Source of the DNA: Fasciola hepatica | Taxonomy: Eukaryota > Platyhelminthes > Trematoda > Plagiorchiida > Fasciolidae | Length of the DNA stretch: 64,000 nucleotides | Assembly (NCBI GenBank): GCA_948099385.1 | Contig: CANUEZ040000113.1 | Span: 11,420,501 to 11,484,500 of the forward strand | Direction of reading: 5' to 3' | Shown here: positions 1-13,711 of the stretch, one piece after another | Layout of the letters: every line of letters begins with the position of its first letter | Position numbering within the stretch: position 1 is the first letter of the stretch | Program-made: the position numbers and the translations under genes | Notes under the pieces: generated by a model | Databases searched by the model: none | Seen by the model: the letters and a program-made list of their open reading frames with translations, nothing else | Told to the model about the DNA's origin: nothing

Positions 1-3000
1 TGTGAATTTTGTTTCATATGGGTTGAACCTAATTGAAGAAGCCCGGTGGTGTTGTAGTACTGGTAAAACGCCACGTCAGGGATATTTCACGTTAGATGTA
101 GTCCATTCGTGCTGCCGAAAGAATAATATGTAATTCATGGAAGAAGGAAATTCCTTTCTACCTCACTATTAACCTCAACTTAAAGGCCTTTGGAGTGAAC
201 TTCTTTAGTTGCAGTGGTGAAAAACCAAAACAAGAAAATCTCCGTGTTTCCTCTGCCCCATTGATTGAGACCAAATTTGAATTCCAAAGAGTAACAAGTT
301 TTGATTTTCTGTGACTTATTTCGTGTAGATTTTCAACGTGAATATGAACACCATTTATTAGATATTGCACAGAAAAATTACCATGAAGCACACATCAGAG
401 GATGAAGATCAAAAATATAGAAGGAAGATGATGAATATAATCGGATACGTTCAAAATCCGTACCATAAGTACTGGCCTCTAATTCAGCAAAAAGTAGTTT
501 CAGGTATTTCTAATCACTGTTATGGGGATGGATGAAGCTTTCTTAAATGCAGGCAGTATTAGCTGACTTGGATCTAGCATTGAAAGTCCAACAACGGGGG
601 ATAACATGTTGATCTCGCCGGGCATTCATATCGTGAAACATGTCAGTTTCTCGGTCGGATACGTGCTTCGTGTATGATGAGTCGAAATAAGTCTGAAGAT
701 TTAATTTGATAGGAAAATTACTCTAGTGGTTGTCCTACCGAGTTATCATACCCACTGAAAATTACCCCGAGTTCTACGTGAATCCGTCACCTAGAACATT
801 ATTGGTCTCACGAAATATCACGTCATACTTTCTTTCACGAATCACTTTTTAATTTATGACTGATGAAATTATATGCAACCCCAGGGGTTTAGTTCATTTG
901 ATCAACCCAGTATAGACCAGAATCAAACAACCAAAAACATTTCTCTCTGTTCTTTAGAGAGAAGTTTGGAAAATACCTCCGCAACGGTCAGTGAAGTCGA
1001 GAGTGGAACGCTTGCTGGGGTGAAACACATAAGCTGCTTTCATAACCCACGTGATGGACTAAATGCAGAAGAGACTGAGAACAATTATGAATATTCATGG
1101 CAGACCCAATAATTACTCTTGTTATTAGACTTCATTTCCCCATTTTTTTAACTCGTTACCATATTACAGTTTCTCTTTGTTTTCCCTCTTAAGCTCCTAT
1201 TCCGTCCTGGTTGAGGCCGCCTGTTGGTGGCAAACGTTGGGTTTTATCCTGATATGTGTGAAACACGTACCGGGGTTACTCGCACTGAACTTCGGCACTA
1301 CGTATTAGTTATTATAGATATAAGCATATACACTTTTGCATCAGTACCACCATATATGGGGATAAATATGACCGTCACGAGTACGTATGCATCAGTTTCG
1401 ACCAGACCTGTTCGTACATAGCTTTTGTTGCTGTAGATGACACTGCTGTTCAGTGGGATATAGTGAACATGTATAAAGGCAAACACTACCAGTTTTGATG
1501 TGACCGCATCGACAAACAGCACTAGTGGGTTAGAGCAATTTACATTCAGTAGTGCTAATCGGCACAAGTCAACAATTAAAAATGACTTATCTACGCTTTA
1601 CTTGCAACTATGTTTGCCACAGATGGAATCAAAATTCATGTCTGAAAGCCACTGAGATTCTCCAGAGAAATACATCTCATTCGAGTGTTAGATTTTCTCT
1701 CCAGATTTCACATGCCTTCAGATATAAGCGCGAAACAAGTTGACTTTGACTGAGAGATATAAAAGAGCCAGGTGGTTTCAATATATGTCCTCATTAAATG
1801 ACACGGATGCACTTGAACAATGGTTGTCCGGCATCAGTTTTCGGCACACAGAGTTTATTCAGATTTCTAATTAAGCCCGCCTGGAAGGAGAGCACCTCAA
1901 ATTGCAATACATGAAAGTCACCAACAAGATGATTTTTCTAATTTTTTCCCCAGTGTATTATTCCTCAATGGTGTCAATCACCGACTTTCAATTACAGTAT
2001 TGGACTAATTAAAATGAATGCAGTGGTTTATTGAGAGTAGAAACACATATACTCAGCTTTTTTCAGACCCAGTCAATCGAAAAACAGGTGACTAAAGGGC
2101 TTATCAGCATCGCCGATCAGTACCTTGCGGTAGGATACATATTAGCAGGTGCTCCTTCACTCTCTCTTTGGTCGTTTTCATTAGACTGGACACACGTGTT
2201 TGCATTATTGAAATCTAAGGCTTTTAACTTAGTACATTCAACAATAGTTACCGAGTGTTCCAACCATTGCAGTGGCCTTATGCTCCAATCACTGAATACG
2301 TTGAACACCAATCTGTGAAATCATTAGAACCATTCATACAGCAAACTCATCATAACACTGGTTATTCGAAATGCCCGAAATACTATTTCCACATAGGTTT
2401 CCGGTTAAATCATCACAATTCACTTTCCATAGTACTGCTTGATTATGACAAAGAAGATAATTGAAGAGCTACGTGATTGATGATTTGTTAGGTTTGAGCA
2501 AATGTAAACCCGTGTGAGCGGGAAAAAATACTATTTGCCAAAATGCATAGTAACTATAAAAAATTTACATACCTAGTTGCGGATGCCTTTTTACATTTCA
2601 CTTTTATTCCAATTTCAATTAGATTCCAGGTCATGGGCCAATCCGATGATGAGGATTATGGCATACATGTAATCCGAGCAATCACTGAAATGATCTGGTT
2701 AGGCTAATGTTCGTGTAACCACCCACAAAACTACCATTTGACTCAGAAATGGAAGGTCTATATGGACTGAGTTAAGCTGTCGGTATGCTGCTAGTGCTCC
2801 GGTTGATATTCGGAAGTCAGCAGGGTCCCGTTCACCTTCGACGTACAGTAACCGGATATCAGTCTTACACCAAATCCCAGTCACATATTCAACATTTTAC
2901 ATGATTGAGATAAACTGATCCAAATATTCCATCCACTGATATGCTGCCACTCAGATGCAAACACAGTTTCGAAGCTGTGTTCCATTTATGCTACAAAACA

Positions 3001-4650
3001 ATGGAAATGTGCAATCTGCACTGTATTTTTATACAGTTTGATTCTGGTACTGTTACACGTAACTTTTGTTCGGGTTTTGCGATACGATTTCATGTGTGCA
3101 TGCATCGGTTGACTTTTGCTTCAGGGTACCTCTAATATTAGGGATAGAAATCATTGCTAAGGTTCCCTGTCTTCACAGAATGCCTGTCCTCGCCGTCTCA
3201 ACTTCGTTCGCAGTTAAACGAAATGTGGATGATGCCAGGGAACAAAATAAGTCCTGATTATTTGATGAAAACTGGCCTGAACTCTCTCGTCTGACTACAC
3301 ACACGGTACCCATCCGTAAGCATTGAACCTTACGTGTGTAAGGTTTGTGTTGATTAAACTCTCCATCTATATTCTGCTTAGTACCATACTGATTTGCTCA
3401 TCCACAGATAGTAGTTTAACAAACACACTCCTGTTATCAGTAATTTTGTGTACCAAGTCTCATTCTCCCTACTGGTGTTCCTCTGCATTAGGGTCTCTGA
3501 ACGTGGTGAGCAACATCTTCACAAGTACCTCTTCTTGTGTATTAGTAACAAAACCGGAAATGCACCGACCATCGCAATCTTGTTGCAAGACCAATTGAAA
3601 CTACGCTTCAGAAGTAGAGTACTGCGTCTGCTATTGTGGTTTTTTCGTTAGAGTCAATCTGCCAGACTATTGGTGTTGGAACAGAACAACTCTTCCACTC
3701 ATCATGAGCACGTACCTGAGCCGTGTAACTGAATAGTAGCAAGACCCCATAGAATGCTTAGATGGGTGAACCCTATATAAACCACCATGCTGGATGCAAA
3801 TACCAATGTAAGCACATTTGTTTAATTCCACAAAGAATTCCTCTGATACGATAAAGTTCGTTTTGGGCGAAAATGTCTTTAATCAAACAACACTGTGAAT
3901 ATTCTAAACACATCCAATAGATCGCTTCATCCCAATCCAGAATATCCGGTTGAAGGTGCGAGTGAGATGAATCTTCACCGAGACGAACAACAGTTCCTGC
4001 ATTAGTTGAATAAGGGAACAAATATTTCGGAAATACTGCGATACCGCTCTTCTCACAAAAGGAACACAACAAAGACGAAGTTTAAATGGATGATGTCAGT
4101 GGGTGATAAATAACATTAGGTACAAATTGGCTTCTAAATGAAAAGTACAATCGATTGCTTTAAAAACTGATTTAACATCAAGGAAGCCAGATATTGTGAA
4201 CATGTGGAGGACATTCCAACCCGATTTATGCTTCTACTTTCTGCGTGTTGGATGTTTAACAGGCATACATAGTGATAAATTTCTGTGGGGTAACCACGAT
4301 TTATTCGCATCAGTGACGCAATCATTAGTTGTTGGTAAACAATTACTATAACGAGGTTGTACTTGTTCCTGGCATTTCTTGTTAGCACAATGAAAGTGAG
4401 TTTGTGATTTGGAATTCTAATTGTTTTCTTCGCAGATCTGACTATCAAACTAGCTAGTTTTCATTGCCCACTTTTCAAAAGTGGCAACTGATAATATTTG
4501 AGACAATTCGACTCATGCGTTCGTCGAAGTGACTAGTTCCACGGCAAATATGGGTTTCTGCAGTACCGTGGATAAAATTCGACGACTCTTTATTCCCTGT
4601 TCTACTATTTACTTTCTTCTTTATTGTGTGATAGTATTGCAGCAATTCAG
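1..4650. other. Unassigned intergenic DNA
   Basis: I find no gene, transposon protein or tandem array here. The open frames are all near or below 100 codons, overlap each other on both strands and carry no motif I recognise. An intron of a large gene cannot be excluded, since introns of this size are normal in animal genomes. Confidence 0.5.
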
Positions 4651-4689
4651 GAAGGTTGTCAAGGCCAATTAAGGGCTGCCAACTGGGAA

Positions 4690-4800
4690 CTGACCGGCGG
4701 TGGCTTCGTCGAAGTGATTCGAACCCACTACAGAATGGGGAGAACTCCATGATCGTTTTACTACCGCGTTTAAGACGTAGACCAAACTGGTTCATGACTG
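4690..4800 (-). repeat. tRNA-like (SINE-type) remnant with B-box
   Basis: Read on the minus strand, the stretch around 4719-4731 contains GGTTCGAATC, an almost perfect RNA polymerase III B-box. A weak A-box-like sequence lies some 50 bases upstream. The rest does not fold as a tRNA by eye, so a decayed SINE is likelier than a functional tRNA gene. The motif is short and chance is possible. Confidence 0.25.
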
Positions 4801-7693
4801 ATGGTGTGCTGGTTGGCGACGACTCAACGCTGACTACGAATCCCCAGATCAGCGTCTAAAACGGTGTGTCGCTCAAATAACACCATCCTGAGACAAGCAT
4901 GTTGTCAGAACACATTCATCGTGTTGAATACAACTGTGGTTCATCATATTAGCAAAACTTGTCCTACTTGACAAGAATGAATAATTGGTGTAAATCGAAC
5001 GGAAATTCAGTGTAAGCAAGAGGTAGATCCAGACATTACAGTGACTTTCGAATTTCCTGAAAAAAATTAGAAATCACACCAACTGGCACAGAAATGTATT
5101 GTTGAATAAGCTTGCAAATTTAGGCGTTTTTCAAGGCAATACAAATAAAGCAAAATGCATAGACACGCAGCATCCGGGTCACAAGTGCATGAGTAGTCAT
5201 CATAAGTTCATTGAATGTTTTCAGGCGATAGAGTTCGATCGAAAGTGTGGAAATTCACAATCCATGGGCATAGTATTTATTCACAGTCTGAAGTGGAATG
5301 AACTGTGTTCACATAATGTTGATTGTGTGAAAATTAACTTTGTTATCAGTCACTTGTCGGACTTAGTGAACACTCTCTGGAACTGAAATTTGAATGCTGA
5401 ATTAATCACAGAATCACCACAATTACCATCGTCCACATTGGGTTCAAATATGATAGTGGACAAATTCTGCCGATTTCTCTTCGCGGTATTATCCAATGTA
5501 ATTGGTATTCTATTGTAAGAAACTCTGGAATACCGAGAGATTTTATCATTTGCGTGATTTGAAGATCCGGCTCCAGTATCAGGAGTGCGGTTGGAATTTC
5601 CCTTTTCAAACTGTCCTTTGAGGGACCAAAACTGTGGTTGTCTGGTAGATCTGTTTGGTTTGAAAGCAACTAATGCAAAGAAGAAACAACGCCATGATCC
5701 TGAATTGCTACTTCTGTCTTTAGTAGTTACTAGCTACTTGATACTCGTCAAAGATTACAGATTCGCGGAAACCTTTCTCCAGACCCCTTCCTCCACCACT
5801 GTATCATTACCAAATATTGTGAGTGTATAAAAAAGTAAAGAAATAAATACACGGTATATACAGAGTTCGGGGCATTCTGCAGGTGTCAAAATTAGCATTA
5901 TACTTATATGGTGGGTATTTTCGAGCAAAATAGCTAAAGACACGATAGAGTTATAGTCACGAGTGTTTCATAAATTCCACATACCAGCCACCACTACAGG
6001 TGGCCATGGAATTCGATACACAATCAAGCAGATCGTTGGAAGTTGTAGGTTACCATGGAATTTATGCCAACAAAATCAATGGGAAAATTCATTGTACAAC
6101 TACAAATTTTCATGTGCTTGTTTCACATTTGTTCGGGTATCAGGGCAATGAATATCATGAGTCGTTGACAGACTCGTCCTTGATTCCCACGGAATAACTT
6201 TAAGTGTGACTCGATCTTCATTGATGAACGCAATGTGGTTCCAGTCGAGGCACATGTCGACTCCATTTTTGCTATCCACAACCAAATGGTGGCTATCCCG
6301 GTGCTTTGACACACTCGGACAACCAGCCCCACAATATTCCTGACAGCATCGGTGGATCCCTCGTGCACATCAGTAACTTCAGAATATTTGCAAAAAAAAT
6401 CAATGAATCAGTAATGTTGGGAGAATTGTCAAGTTTTTAGGGAACCCGAATATCAAACACGAGGTGGGCTAAATGGGCCTAATAGACCAGTCCTGAGGAG
6501 AAGACCTGACTTCATGGAAGGAATGTACACGAAGGTAACAGCACAATGGCTGTGTCTCCTTTCGAGACTGATGAACCCTGCTGGCTGTCATTGAGGACGA
6601 TATATGAACAACCTTACCTCCGTAACACACGCCTTCCAGGTGAAAAGCCCGCGTTCAAACCCTGAATGTGACGGTCGATATACCATTGATGAGCTCCAAT
6701 GACAGCAAACGTTCATTCTGGTTTTTAAGAATAAAAGATTCCGAGGATGACCTGAGGCTTGTGCGTGGAAGATGGAGTTCGAATAGCAGTCAGTCGAGCA
6801 CGGCGTCTTCAATCCGACGTGCTGCTTGCAAGTGATTGTGTGATATATACGAAACAATGCATCGATGATCATTGAACAACGATCAAGGTGAAACAGAAAG
6901 TGCCATCAAGACTACTATGGGTTTGATTTGAACTTTACACTATTTTACTCACAGGTCGTTATTTGATACTGATTTTTCTACGACGGTCTTGAGGAAAACA
7001 TTCACTCATGAAGGAATGTCATGCACAATGGTCACTGATAATCGGAGCCTCTTAATTGCCCAAAAGTTTGAAAACTGACCTAAATAAATAATAATTCGTA
7101 AATTATCCACTGCACCCAGACATTCAATATCAAAATCAAGAATTTTGCTGGAATATTAAAAATTGTTTGAATGGCGACAAATCTCCCACGTTTCAGAAGC
7201 TTGAAAGAAGGATGTTCAATTTCCGGCCTCAGTTCAGCAGTTTATATCCTGATAGATCTCGCTGTATATTGTCAAGTGCATACTACAGATAATACAGTAT
7301 TGTACACTACAGAAGCCAAATGAAATTATCGGTAGTAGGTTCACGAACGTCGTGCTTTTATCAGAGCAACTCTGGAGAAACGAATACCTATTTTGCTTGC
7401 ACAAACTAGGCTCCCATCTCTTGATCGTAATCATTTCGGCAAACTTTATTAGACGTGAACTGATAGCGGGGATGATCACAGAGAACCTAGTTATGCGGTT
7501 GATTCGGTGCCTTGTGTCTATCAAAATACATGCGATGGAATAGGTTGGCGGCTACTCGACCGGTGACCTTTGACTGTGTGCTCCCCATTGGGTAACATAG
7601 GCGCCCACTCACCTAGGGACATGTTCGATCACTCTCATTTGAAGTTCCCGTTTAGTTCGGCGTAGGTGGGTGGCCCAGCACCTACAAGTGCAC

Positions 7694-7696
<3 letters not shown>
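4801..7696. other. Unassigned intergenic DNA
   Basis: No recognisable gene or mobile element. Near 6640-6680 a CGTTCAAACCC string resembles another degraded B-box, but no A-box accompanies it. Open frames are short and overlapping. Confidence 0.45.

Positions 7697-7727
<31 letters not shown>
7697..7727. repeat. (TA)n microsatellite
   Basis: An uninterrupted TA dinucleotide run of about 15 units, flanked by CACATG and TGTGAT. It is one of six long TA runs in the window and, unlike most of the others, does not sit in a repeat family that I can identify. Confidence 0.97.
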
Positions 7728-7730
<3 letters not shown>

Positions 7731-8975
7731 ATTTGGCATGAACTGACAACGGTTGTTTGACAAGTGGGACATGTATATGTCTGCGTGTGTAGAGTGGGAC
7801 ATGTTTGGCGGCGTTGTATGGCTGCTTGAGTGCCGAATTGGGGCGGTCTGTGAACAATTCGGCTATGTCATCATTTGTGAAAGATAGCTACAATGGAACA
7901 ATACAGTTATGGACTAGCGATAGTCGTTAAATTTGTCTACGTGCTGTGCAATGCTTTTTGGAAACATGTTGCCGATAGCTGTCTGACTAGAGCACGTTAT
8001 TTAGCAATTCCGCTTCGAGACTAGGCGTACCGGCTTACATAGTTAGTGGGCCCCGTTTAAGTCAGAGAGTAGGACTGATAGAACAATCATATGAAGTGAA
8101 AAACTGGAAGGGAAGAGTAATGATGGGTAAAACTGAAGACAATTATTAACCTTTTTGTAAAACTGAGTGGAAGGTCATCACAGGCACAAACTCGGTGATA
8201 AGTGAAACTTCGGGTCAGTTGGGTCTAACACTCCATTCACTCCCATGAATACGGGAGTTGTGGACCTTCGAAGGCGTGCCTCGGTTCTGGAACATGTAGT
8301 GGAGTGAGAACATGTTATCAGATTACACTCGGTGTACTATATCAGTTGAAGTTAATTTGGTACGAGTGGTCGCTTGTCTTCCGTGAGTGTTTTGGAAAAC
8401 AACTCATGACAGATTGAGCTTGTATACTCAAGACGGGTATGGTATGGATAACAGTGGGTGCATTCAAGATATATAGAAACGAATAGTAGTAGCCCAACAA
8501 TTACTCACTATTGATAATCTTAACTGAACATGCAGTGACTATTCACTGTCAATCGTAACTAATAATACACAATGGGGCGAAAAATCTCAGTTCTCAGATT
8601 TATTTTGCACGCCAAATACAGATCCCTTTCTTCGTATCAGAGGTTTTTAGCTTATCTCACCTGATAAACCAGTAACCAAGAACTTCTCTCGAGCTTCACT
8701 TCATTGTAAATCGACTGCTTCGCTTTAAACGTCATTTGCACTTTGGTTGTCCGTCCTAAAGCCAGCGACACTCGGAACATGCTATCTTAGATAAGCAGTT
8801 TTCTAATGTTCTTCTGGAATTTACTGGTGAAAATATTTCGTATCATTGAAAACTTCCAAAAATAAAAAAATGCAACTAATCAAGTGACTCTTCCAAAACT
8901 GTGATCCACTACCCAATGGACTTGCTGGAAAAATTTAGGATGACGAAATATATGTTTATTTTCCATCAGGGAGAC
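7728..8975. other. Unassigned intergenic DNA
   Basis: No open frame of interest and no repeat recognised. The stretch ends where repeat R2 begins at a CTCGAG site. Confidence 0.45.
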
Positions 8976-9889
8976 CTCGAGATCCGATTCAGATACCATA
9001 AGGGGAAAGCTGAAAGTTCAACACGATTTCGCTTTTGTTTCGGAATGCATGTGCTATCTCATCGAAAACTAGGCTGTTAGGGAATCACATGGTTAATGTG
9101 TTTTTTTCTGGGAATGGCGTGAACCTCATCGATTATTATGGCTTTTACACTCGAGAAGGATTACTTTTACAATCAAGGATGTAATAATTTAAAAAGGCTG
9201 ACTTCTCACATAATGCCCATCACGAAAGTTCGATGATGTGCGCAAACCAATTCGAGACGCATCACTCTTCAACTACCTTGAAAGTCCTAACCTAGTTTAA
9301 AAGAAGAAATAAATGGACGTAGTGCACGGGTGAACCATGCTCTTGTTGAATAACGAACAACATAGGAGCTGGAAGAGCTGCCATCAGATTTTACAAAACC
9401 TTTTAGACTAATACGGACTCCATCGCAACTTGTGGCAGATAAATGAAGTTTGCTTCTTTGGGTTTCATTTCGTTTTGAACTCATCACCGAGATGTACTTT
9501 CGCAGCATAACATAATTCGGTGGGAATAATGAAAAGGACTTGAGCCTCTTTGTACCGCAACAGTTCAAAACAATGCCTCAAATGAAGGTGTATGTAGAGA
9601 AGTGTTTTGTCTCCGCGCTTGTCATCACCGTCTTCCAGAATTTTCCTCTATTGCTTGGTTCATTTAGCTCTAATATCAACTGAACTATGTGCCATGCACT
9701 TATGGAATACCCTTTGTACATGTGTATTAAAACATTAGCTTTCTGACGATATTGTTGTTGTAGACACGGTGGATAATCAACACAGAAATACATAATCACG
9801 ATAGTGTCGAGGAATACGCTACGAGTTTGGACAGCATTAAGTGGGAGACAAGTTAAATGGGGCGAAATAAGACTTTCTTTCTACTGAAC
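8976..9889 (-). repeat. Repeat R2, copy A (inverted partner at 47533-48437)
   Basis: The 914 bases, read on the minus strand, match 47533-48437 on the plus strand at roughly nine bases in ten by eye, with only small length differences. Both copies start at GTTCAGTAGAAAG and stop at CTCGAG, and the flanks differ. Each copy holds two open stretches in one frame, of 73 and 93 codons, separated by a shared TGA; only 4 of the first 73 codons differ in amino acid between copies. The product is not recognised. It may be a non-autonomous transposon or a duplicated genomic segment. I see no terminal inverted repeats or target-site duplication. Confidence 0.85.
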
Positions 9890-9984
9890 ATGTTTTCTGT
9901 ATCATGAATGCTTTTGAAATAATGTGTATACGTGCACAGCACACAGATATCAGAGGTCTTTGCAACTTATTTATTATCATCCAG

Positions 9985-10092
9985 TTTGGATGTGTTGAAA
10001 TTTCCCGATCACGTGTTGTTGTAACAACTTGGATTTGCATGAATAAAAGAAATGTGCGTGGATTCAAACACGGGAAGATTCCGATAAAGACC
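9985..10092 (-). repeat. Diverged repeat R3, copy A (related to 38724-38832)
   Basis: Read on the minus strand, about 108 bases align with 38724-38832 on the plus strand at roughly 70 percent by eye. The translations share FMQ, VVTT and THPN in register. The segment lies just outside R2 copy A and inside an 89-codon open frame. The similarity may be a diverged repeat or two related exons; I cannot identify the protein. Confidence 0.45.
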
Positions 10093-12227
10093 CATGGAAG
10101 AAACACCTGGTCTATTGGTTATCATCATTTTGTTTTTCCCCGTTTCACCAAAGTGGGGATAAGTTCTGGTTGTGCCCACATTTTTATCAACCGCTACAGT
10201 CATGAAATGGGCAGGTATTGGCTCACATGGATTTGAAATCAAATTCATGCATTCCGAAATGCAACCAGTTTTTATCCCTCGAGTCTACGATTAGGTACAA
10301 TAATACTATTGATCCTAAAGATCATACAATAATTTTCAAAAGTGTGTTGCATGCATTTACCTTTAATCCGCCAGACCCAACTATGATCATTGTTTCAGCT
10401 AGAAGAGCTGTTTATGGTAGCATGATCACTTTTTCTCATTACCGAAAACCGCGGTTGTGTAACTAATCCAGATGGGTTCGTTGGAGTGACAACAAATTTG
10501 CAAATGAGCTTTGCATTAAGTGTTTCGTCTACAGATCAAATACAACACATTATATAACCAGGGGAATCATTTGAGGATAAGTGGATGTTTGTCGTTCATG
10601 TTGATGGAGACAATGTGTTTGAAACAGGGTAGACTGGTGTGGGGAGTGGGACTGTGATTTTTCGTGCACTGACTGTGTGAACACAAACCAGCTACAAGAA
10701 GATTTGATCCTTTCTCCCTATTATCAGTCCATCACGATCATGAATTATATCTGCATTTGGTTCATATTCTGGACCGAATAACCACGGGATTTGTAAGTGA
10801 GTTCTTAGAAGCCTGACATTCTTCAACAAATTCGATCAATATTGTAATTGAATATTGTAATTAAACGAAAAATAGTGACCAATATTTGGTCAAAACAAAG
10901 ATGTCTACAGGAGACTGGCCTTCAAGGATGACCTCGAACTCAATGAAGTTCCAGATATGTTCTGTCCCGGAACTTGAACTGACTGCTGTTCACTGGCTCA
11001 CAACCCTTTGTTAAGCATATGCTTTATTTTGCTCCTTTCATTGTACTTCTGATCTAAGTGTCTGCCGCTTTGCTTATCGCGTGACTTTGTTCTCGACCCT
11101 GCTTGCATGTGTTTGCTGCTCTATTTAACCTTCCTTAAAAGATATGAACATAATGGCCTGTTTGTCCACAATATGAAGTAGCCATTCATTGATGCTGGAC
11201 TGGTATTCTTTTATAGCACATAGAGATAACCGAATTCACATTCTCTGACCACTGGATCACAGTCCGGTACAAGTGCAGTTAACGCATGGTCTATTCATTG
11301 AGGTCAAGTCAGTCAAGTAGATGCTTTGTGCACCAAATCCACATCCTCAGAAACAAACAAACAATAAGATACAGCAACGAATATAAGGGGCCTTATTCAA
11401 AATTTTCTAGCTAGTTGATAGTGGATTTCATTTACGCCGGAGTGTTTGCATATGGATTTTCGAATTGGGAAGGTGGCGGGGAAGTGCTAAATGCATTAGG
11501 AAGCAGATGAGTGGAGTCAGTAAGAGTTTTGTGGATGCTTTTGTCAAACGTTGCCACATTGGGAAGTGATAAGTTGAACATTATTTTGTTGGGATATGCC
11601 ACTGGAAACTCATACGAGCCAAATTGACCGAGAAATGAGTTTAAGGGCTTTCACCAACAGACAGAGAAAAGTGACGGAAAATTTAAATCACAATCATATG
11701 CCATGCAGAATATAACACCATCGGCATACTTAGTGTTTGCTGGAACAAAAACAGATTAATTGTGGGTGGAAGATAAAAATCGAAAAAATATGACATCTTG
11801 GTGAAAGCCATGAATAGAAGGTATTAGGAAATTACTATTGTCGTAAAAAAAGGGTAAACTGCTGTCGGTCGTGCAAGTAACCCGTCAACAAAGGCATTAG
11901 GATAAACTCATTACCAAACTGTGAGAGAAAGGAGAGCAGCTTATACCTGTCGATGCTGTTAGAATGTGTCAGTTTTGATTGGGCTGCATATTTTGACCGA
12001 TTTGCTGTTCCGTTGTGGTATAGATAAAATGTAGTGCATCCCGTCAGAAAGAACATCAAGATTGATGTGTGACTGCTAGTGAGCAAAATGATCGGGATCT
12101 GCCGTTTGTTACAAACATTTCCTGTCGGTTCGATGTGTTAGGAATCAGCTGTAGAATCACCATTGAGCAGATGCATAACGTACTAGAATCAACTTCTGTT
12201 GTCAATTAAAATTCTATCTGCAGTGAT
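10093..12227. other. Unassigned DNA, possibly the eroded 3' part of the BEL/Pao element
   Basis: No convincing motif. The stretch next to 12227 lies where the rest of RNase H and the integrase of the BEL/Pao element would fall on the minus strand, but I could not recognise those domains. An 83-codon frame at 11835-12086 on the minus strand has no recognisable content. Confidence 0.35.
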
Positions 12228-13711
12228 CTAGAGTCTTGGAATAGTGATAGCTTTGTGAGAGAGAACATACGACTCCTCCATCAAAAATGCTATGGCCGAA
12301 GAATCATGCCCACCATTTATCCACAAGCACACTACCGCCCCAAAGCTATTCTGTGATGCATCTGAAAAAAAGTGCAGTTGGTATTGTTTGTTAGACTTAA
12401 AGTTCGCTGGTACCAAACAACATCGGATTTCGGTTTGGTTAAGCTCCTCGAATTGCCGAATCCAACCCCTCCATCATTCAGTATGGCAACTTTCGAGTTT
12501 GTCATCCCGTCCTGATCTTAGTTGACATAGTTCTCGTAGCAATAGCTTTGCTAGAAGTAAGGCAGGTGCCACAAAGCCTAACGGATCATACAGGGAGGCG
12601 ATGTTTGATAGGACTGATCTCCCATCGATGACATGTTCGGGTGGTATGATGATCAGGCTGAGAGAATTTGACGTGCTGTTCCACTGGACCCTGAGTGTTG
12701 TATGCCTGAATGTCGGTTTTAAGTCTAGATACAGATTTTTGTCGATCCATTCTGTAGTTCCTTTATCAATAAGCGCTTTCTCCGAATTATTGCGCCACTT
12801 TGTTAAGTGAAATTCCAATCTCCGGAGTGCCGATTGTGGATGACTCATAACTTGTCGGACTTCTCCTACTGATCTGAAGCTAATAAAGCAATATTAAACA
12901 TAAGATAACCCTTTAGAAATGAAATTATAATAACGGCTTTGTATTCATGGTTATTTCTCTGTTGAAGACGAATATGGTACAACATCGTGAGGAAATCGCC
13001 GGAAGAGGTGACCGGTCCTTTGGTGTACTTCTGTTGCACGTTTCAAGTTTCGTTCTGTTCACCATAGGAACCTAAGATATGGACGCTGATATTTAGATAA
13101 CTTTACCCGATGAGACATCGCTTCAGTATTTGTCACCATGACAAACATGTGTTCTCGAAACCAAATTAGTATCCAGCATAGGCCATTTGTGAGGTCTGGG
13201 CCAGAAAGTACCTGGAGATTTGAAAACGTTTTGTGATATCCCCTTGAACTGTCAAAAATCACCTTTATTTCTTCTAGTTCCACTGAACGGATTATATGTT
13301 GATGTGGATCAGATATGACAGACGGCATTAGTCAGTCACGCTCCATTTTCCAATGACACTGTTAAAACTTCTCACAAACAGACAACATCTGGGATTTCCA
13401 TCGAAATGGGCTATATCTTGTTGTGCCAACCTAAGTGAATGAAATATCAGTATGTGACTAAAGGGCTTACAACCCAGGGCTTCAGTTGATGCAAACGATG
13501 GCGTATCAAACCCATAAATCGCCAATACTCTGACCCTAAGTACCATGGTATATAGTGTCAGTAGTCTTTCGGCCACTGGGGACCCAACATCTACTGGTTC
13601 GTCACCAGATGTGATAGAGATTACATATTCATCCACTTGACATTTATTCGTGGTAGATAACTTGTGCTCCAAAATACGCAGACGTCCTTGGAACTCCTTG
13701 AATAGATCCAT
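12228..13711 (-). pseudogene. BEL/Pao LTR retrotransposon, gag-RT-RNase H relic
   Basis: Three minus-strand frames give pieces of a BEL/Pao polyprotein in the correct order. At 13331-13711 the frame ends in a gag-like segment (HFDGNP, FVRSF, VTD). At 13059-13328 comes the start of the reverse transcriptase (LSGPDLTNGL, FREHMFVM, YLRFLW). At 12474-12848 lies the RT thumb/connection (FHLTKW, VQWNS, SLYDPLGFVAPALL, LLRELC), and at 12228-12416 the RNase H start (FFSDAS, then TIPRL). The gag piece runs almost straight into RT, so the protease region is deleted. The catalytic aspartate expected after VTA in RT motif A is lost, and where YVDD is expected the frame is disrupted. Frameshifts link the pieces, and no LTRs were seen. 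The element is dead. Confidence 0.9.

Noticed and set aside
3323..3651. Small membrane protein gene
   Set aside because: Two overlapping hydrophobic frames in an AT-rich, T-rich stretch; no motif, start context or splice support.
4690..4800. Functional tRNA gene
   Set aside because: Only the B-box is convincing; acceptor, D and anticodon arms cannot be paired.
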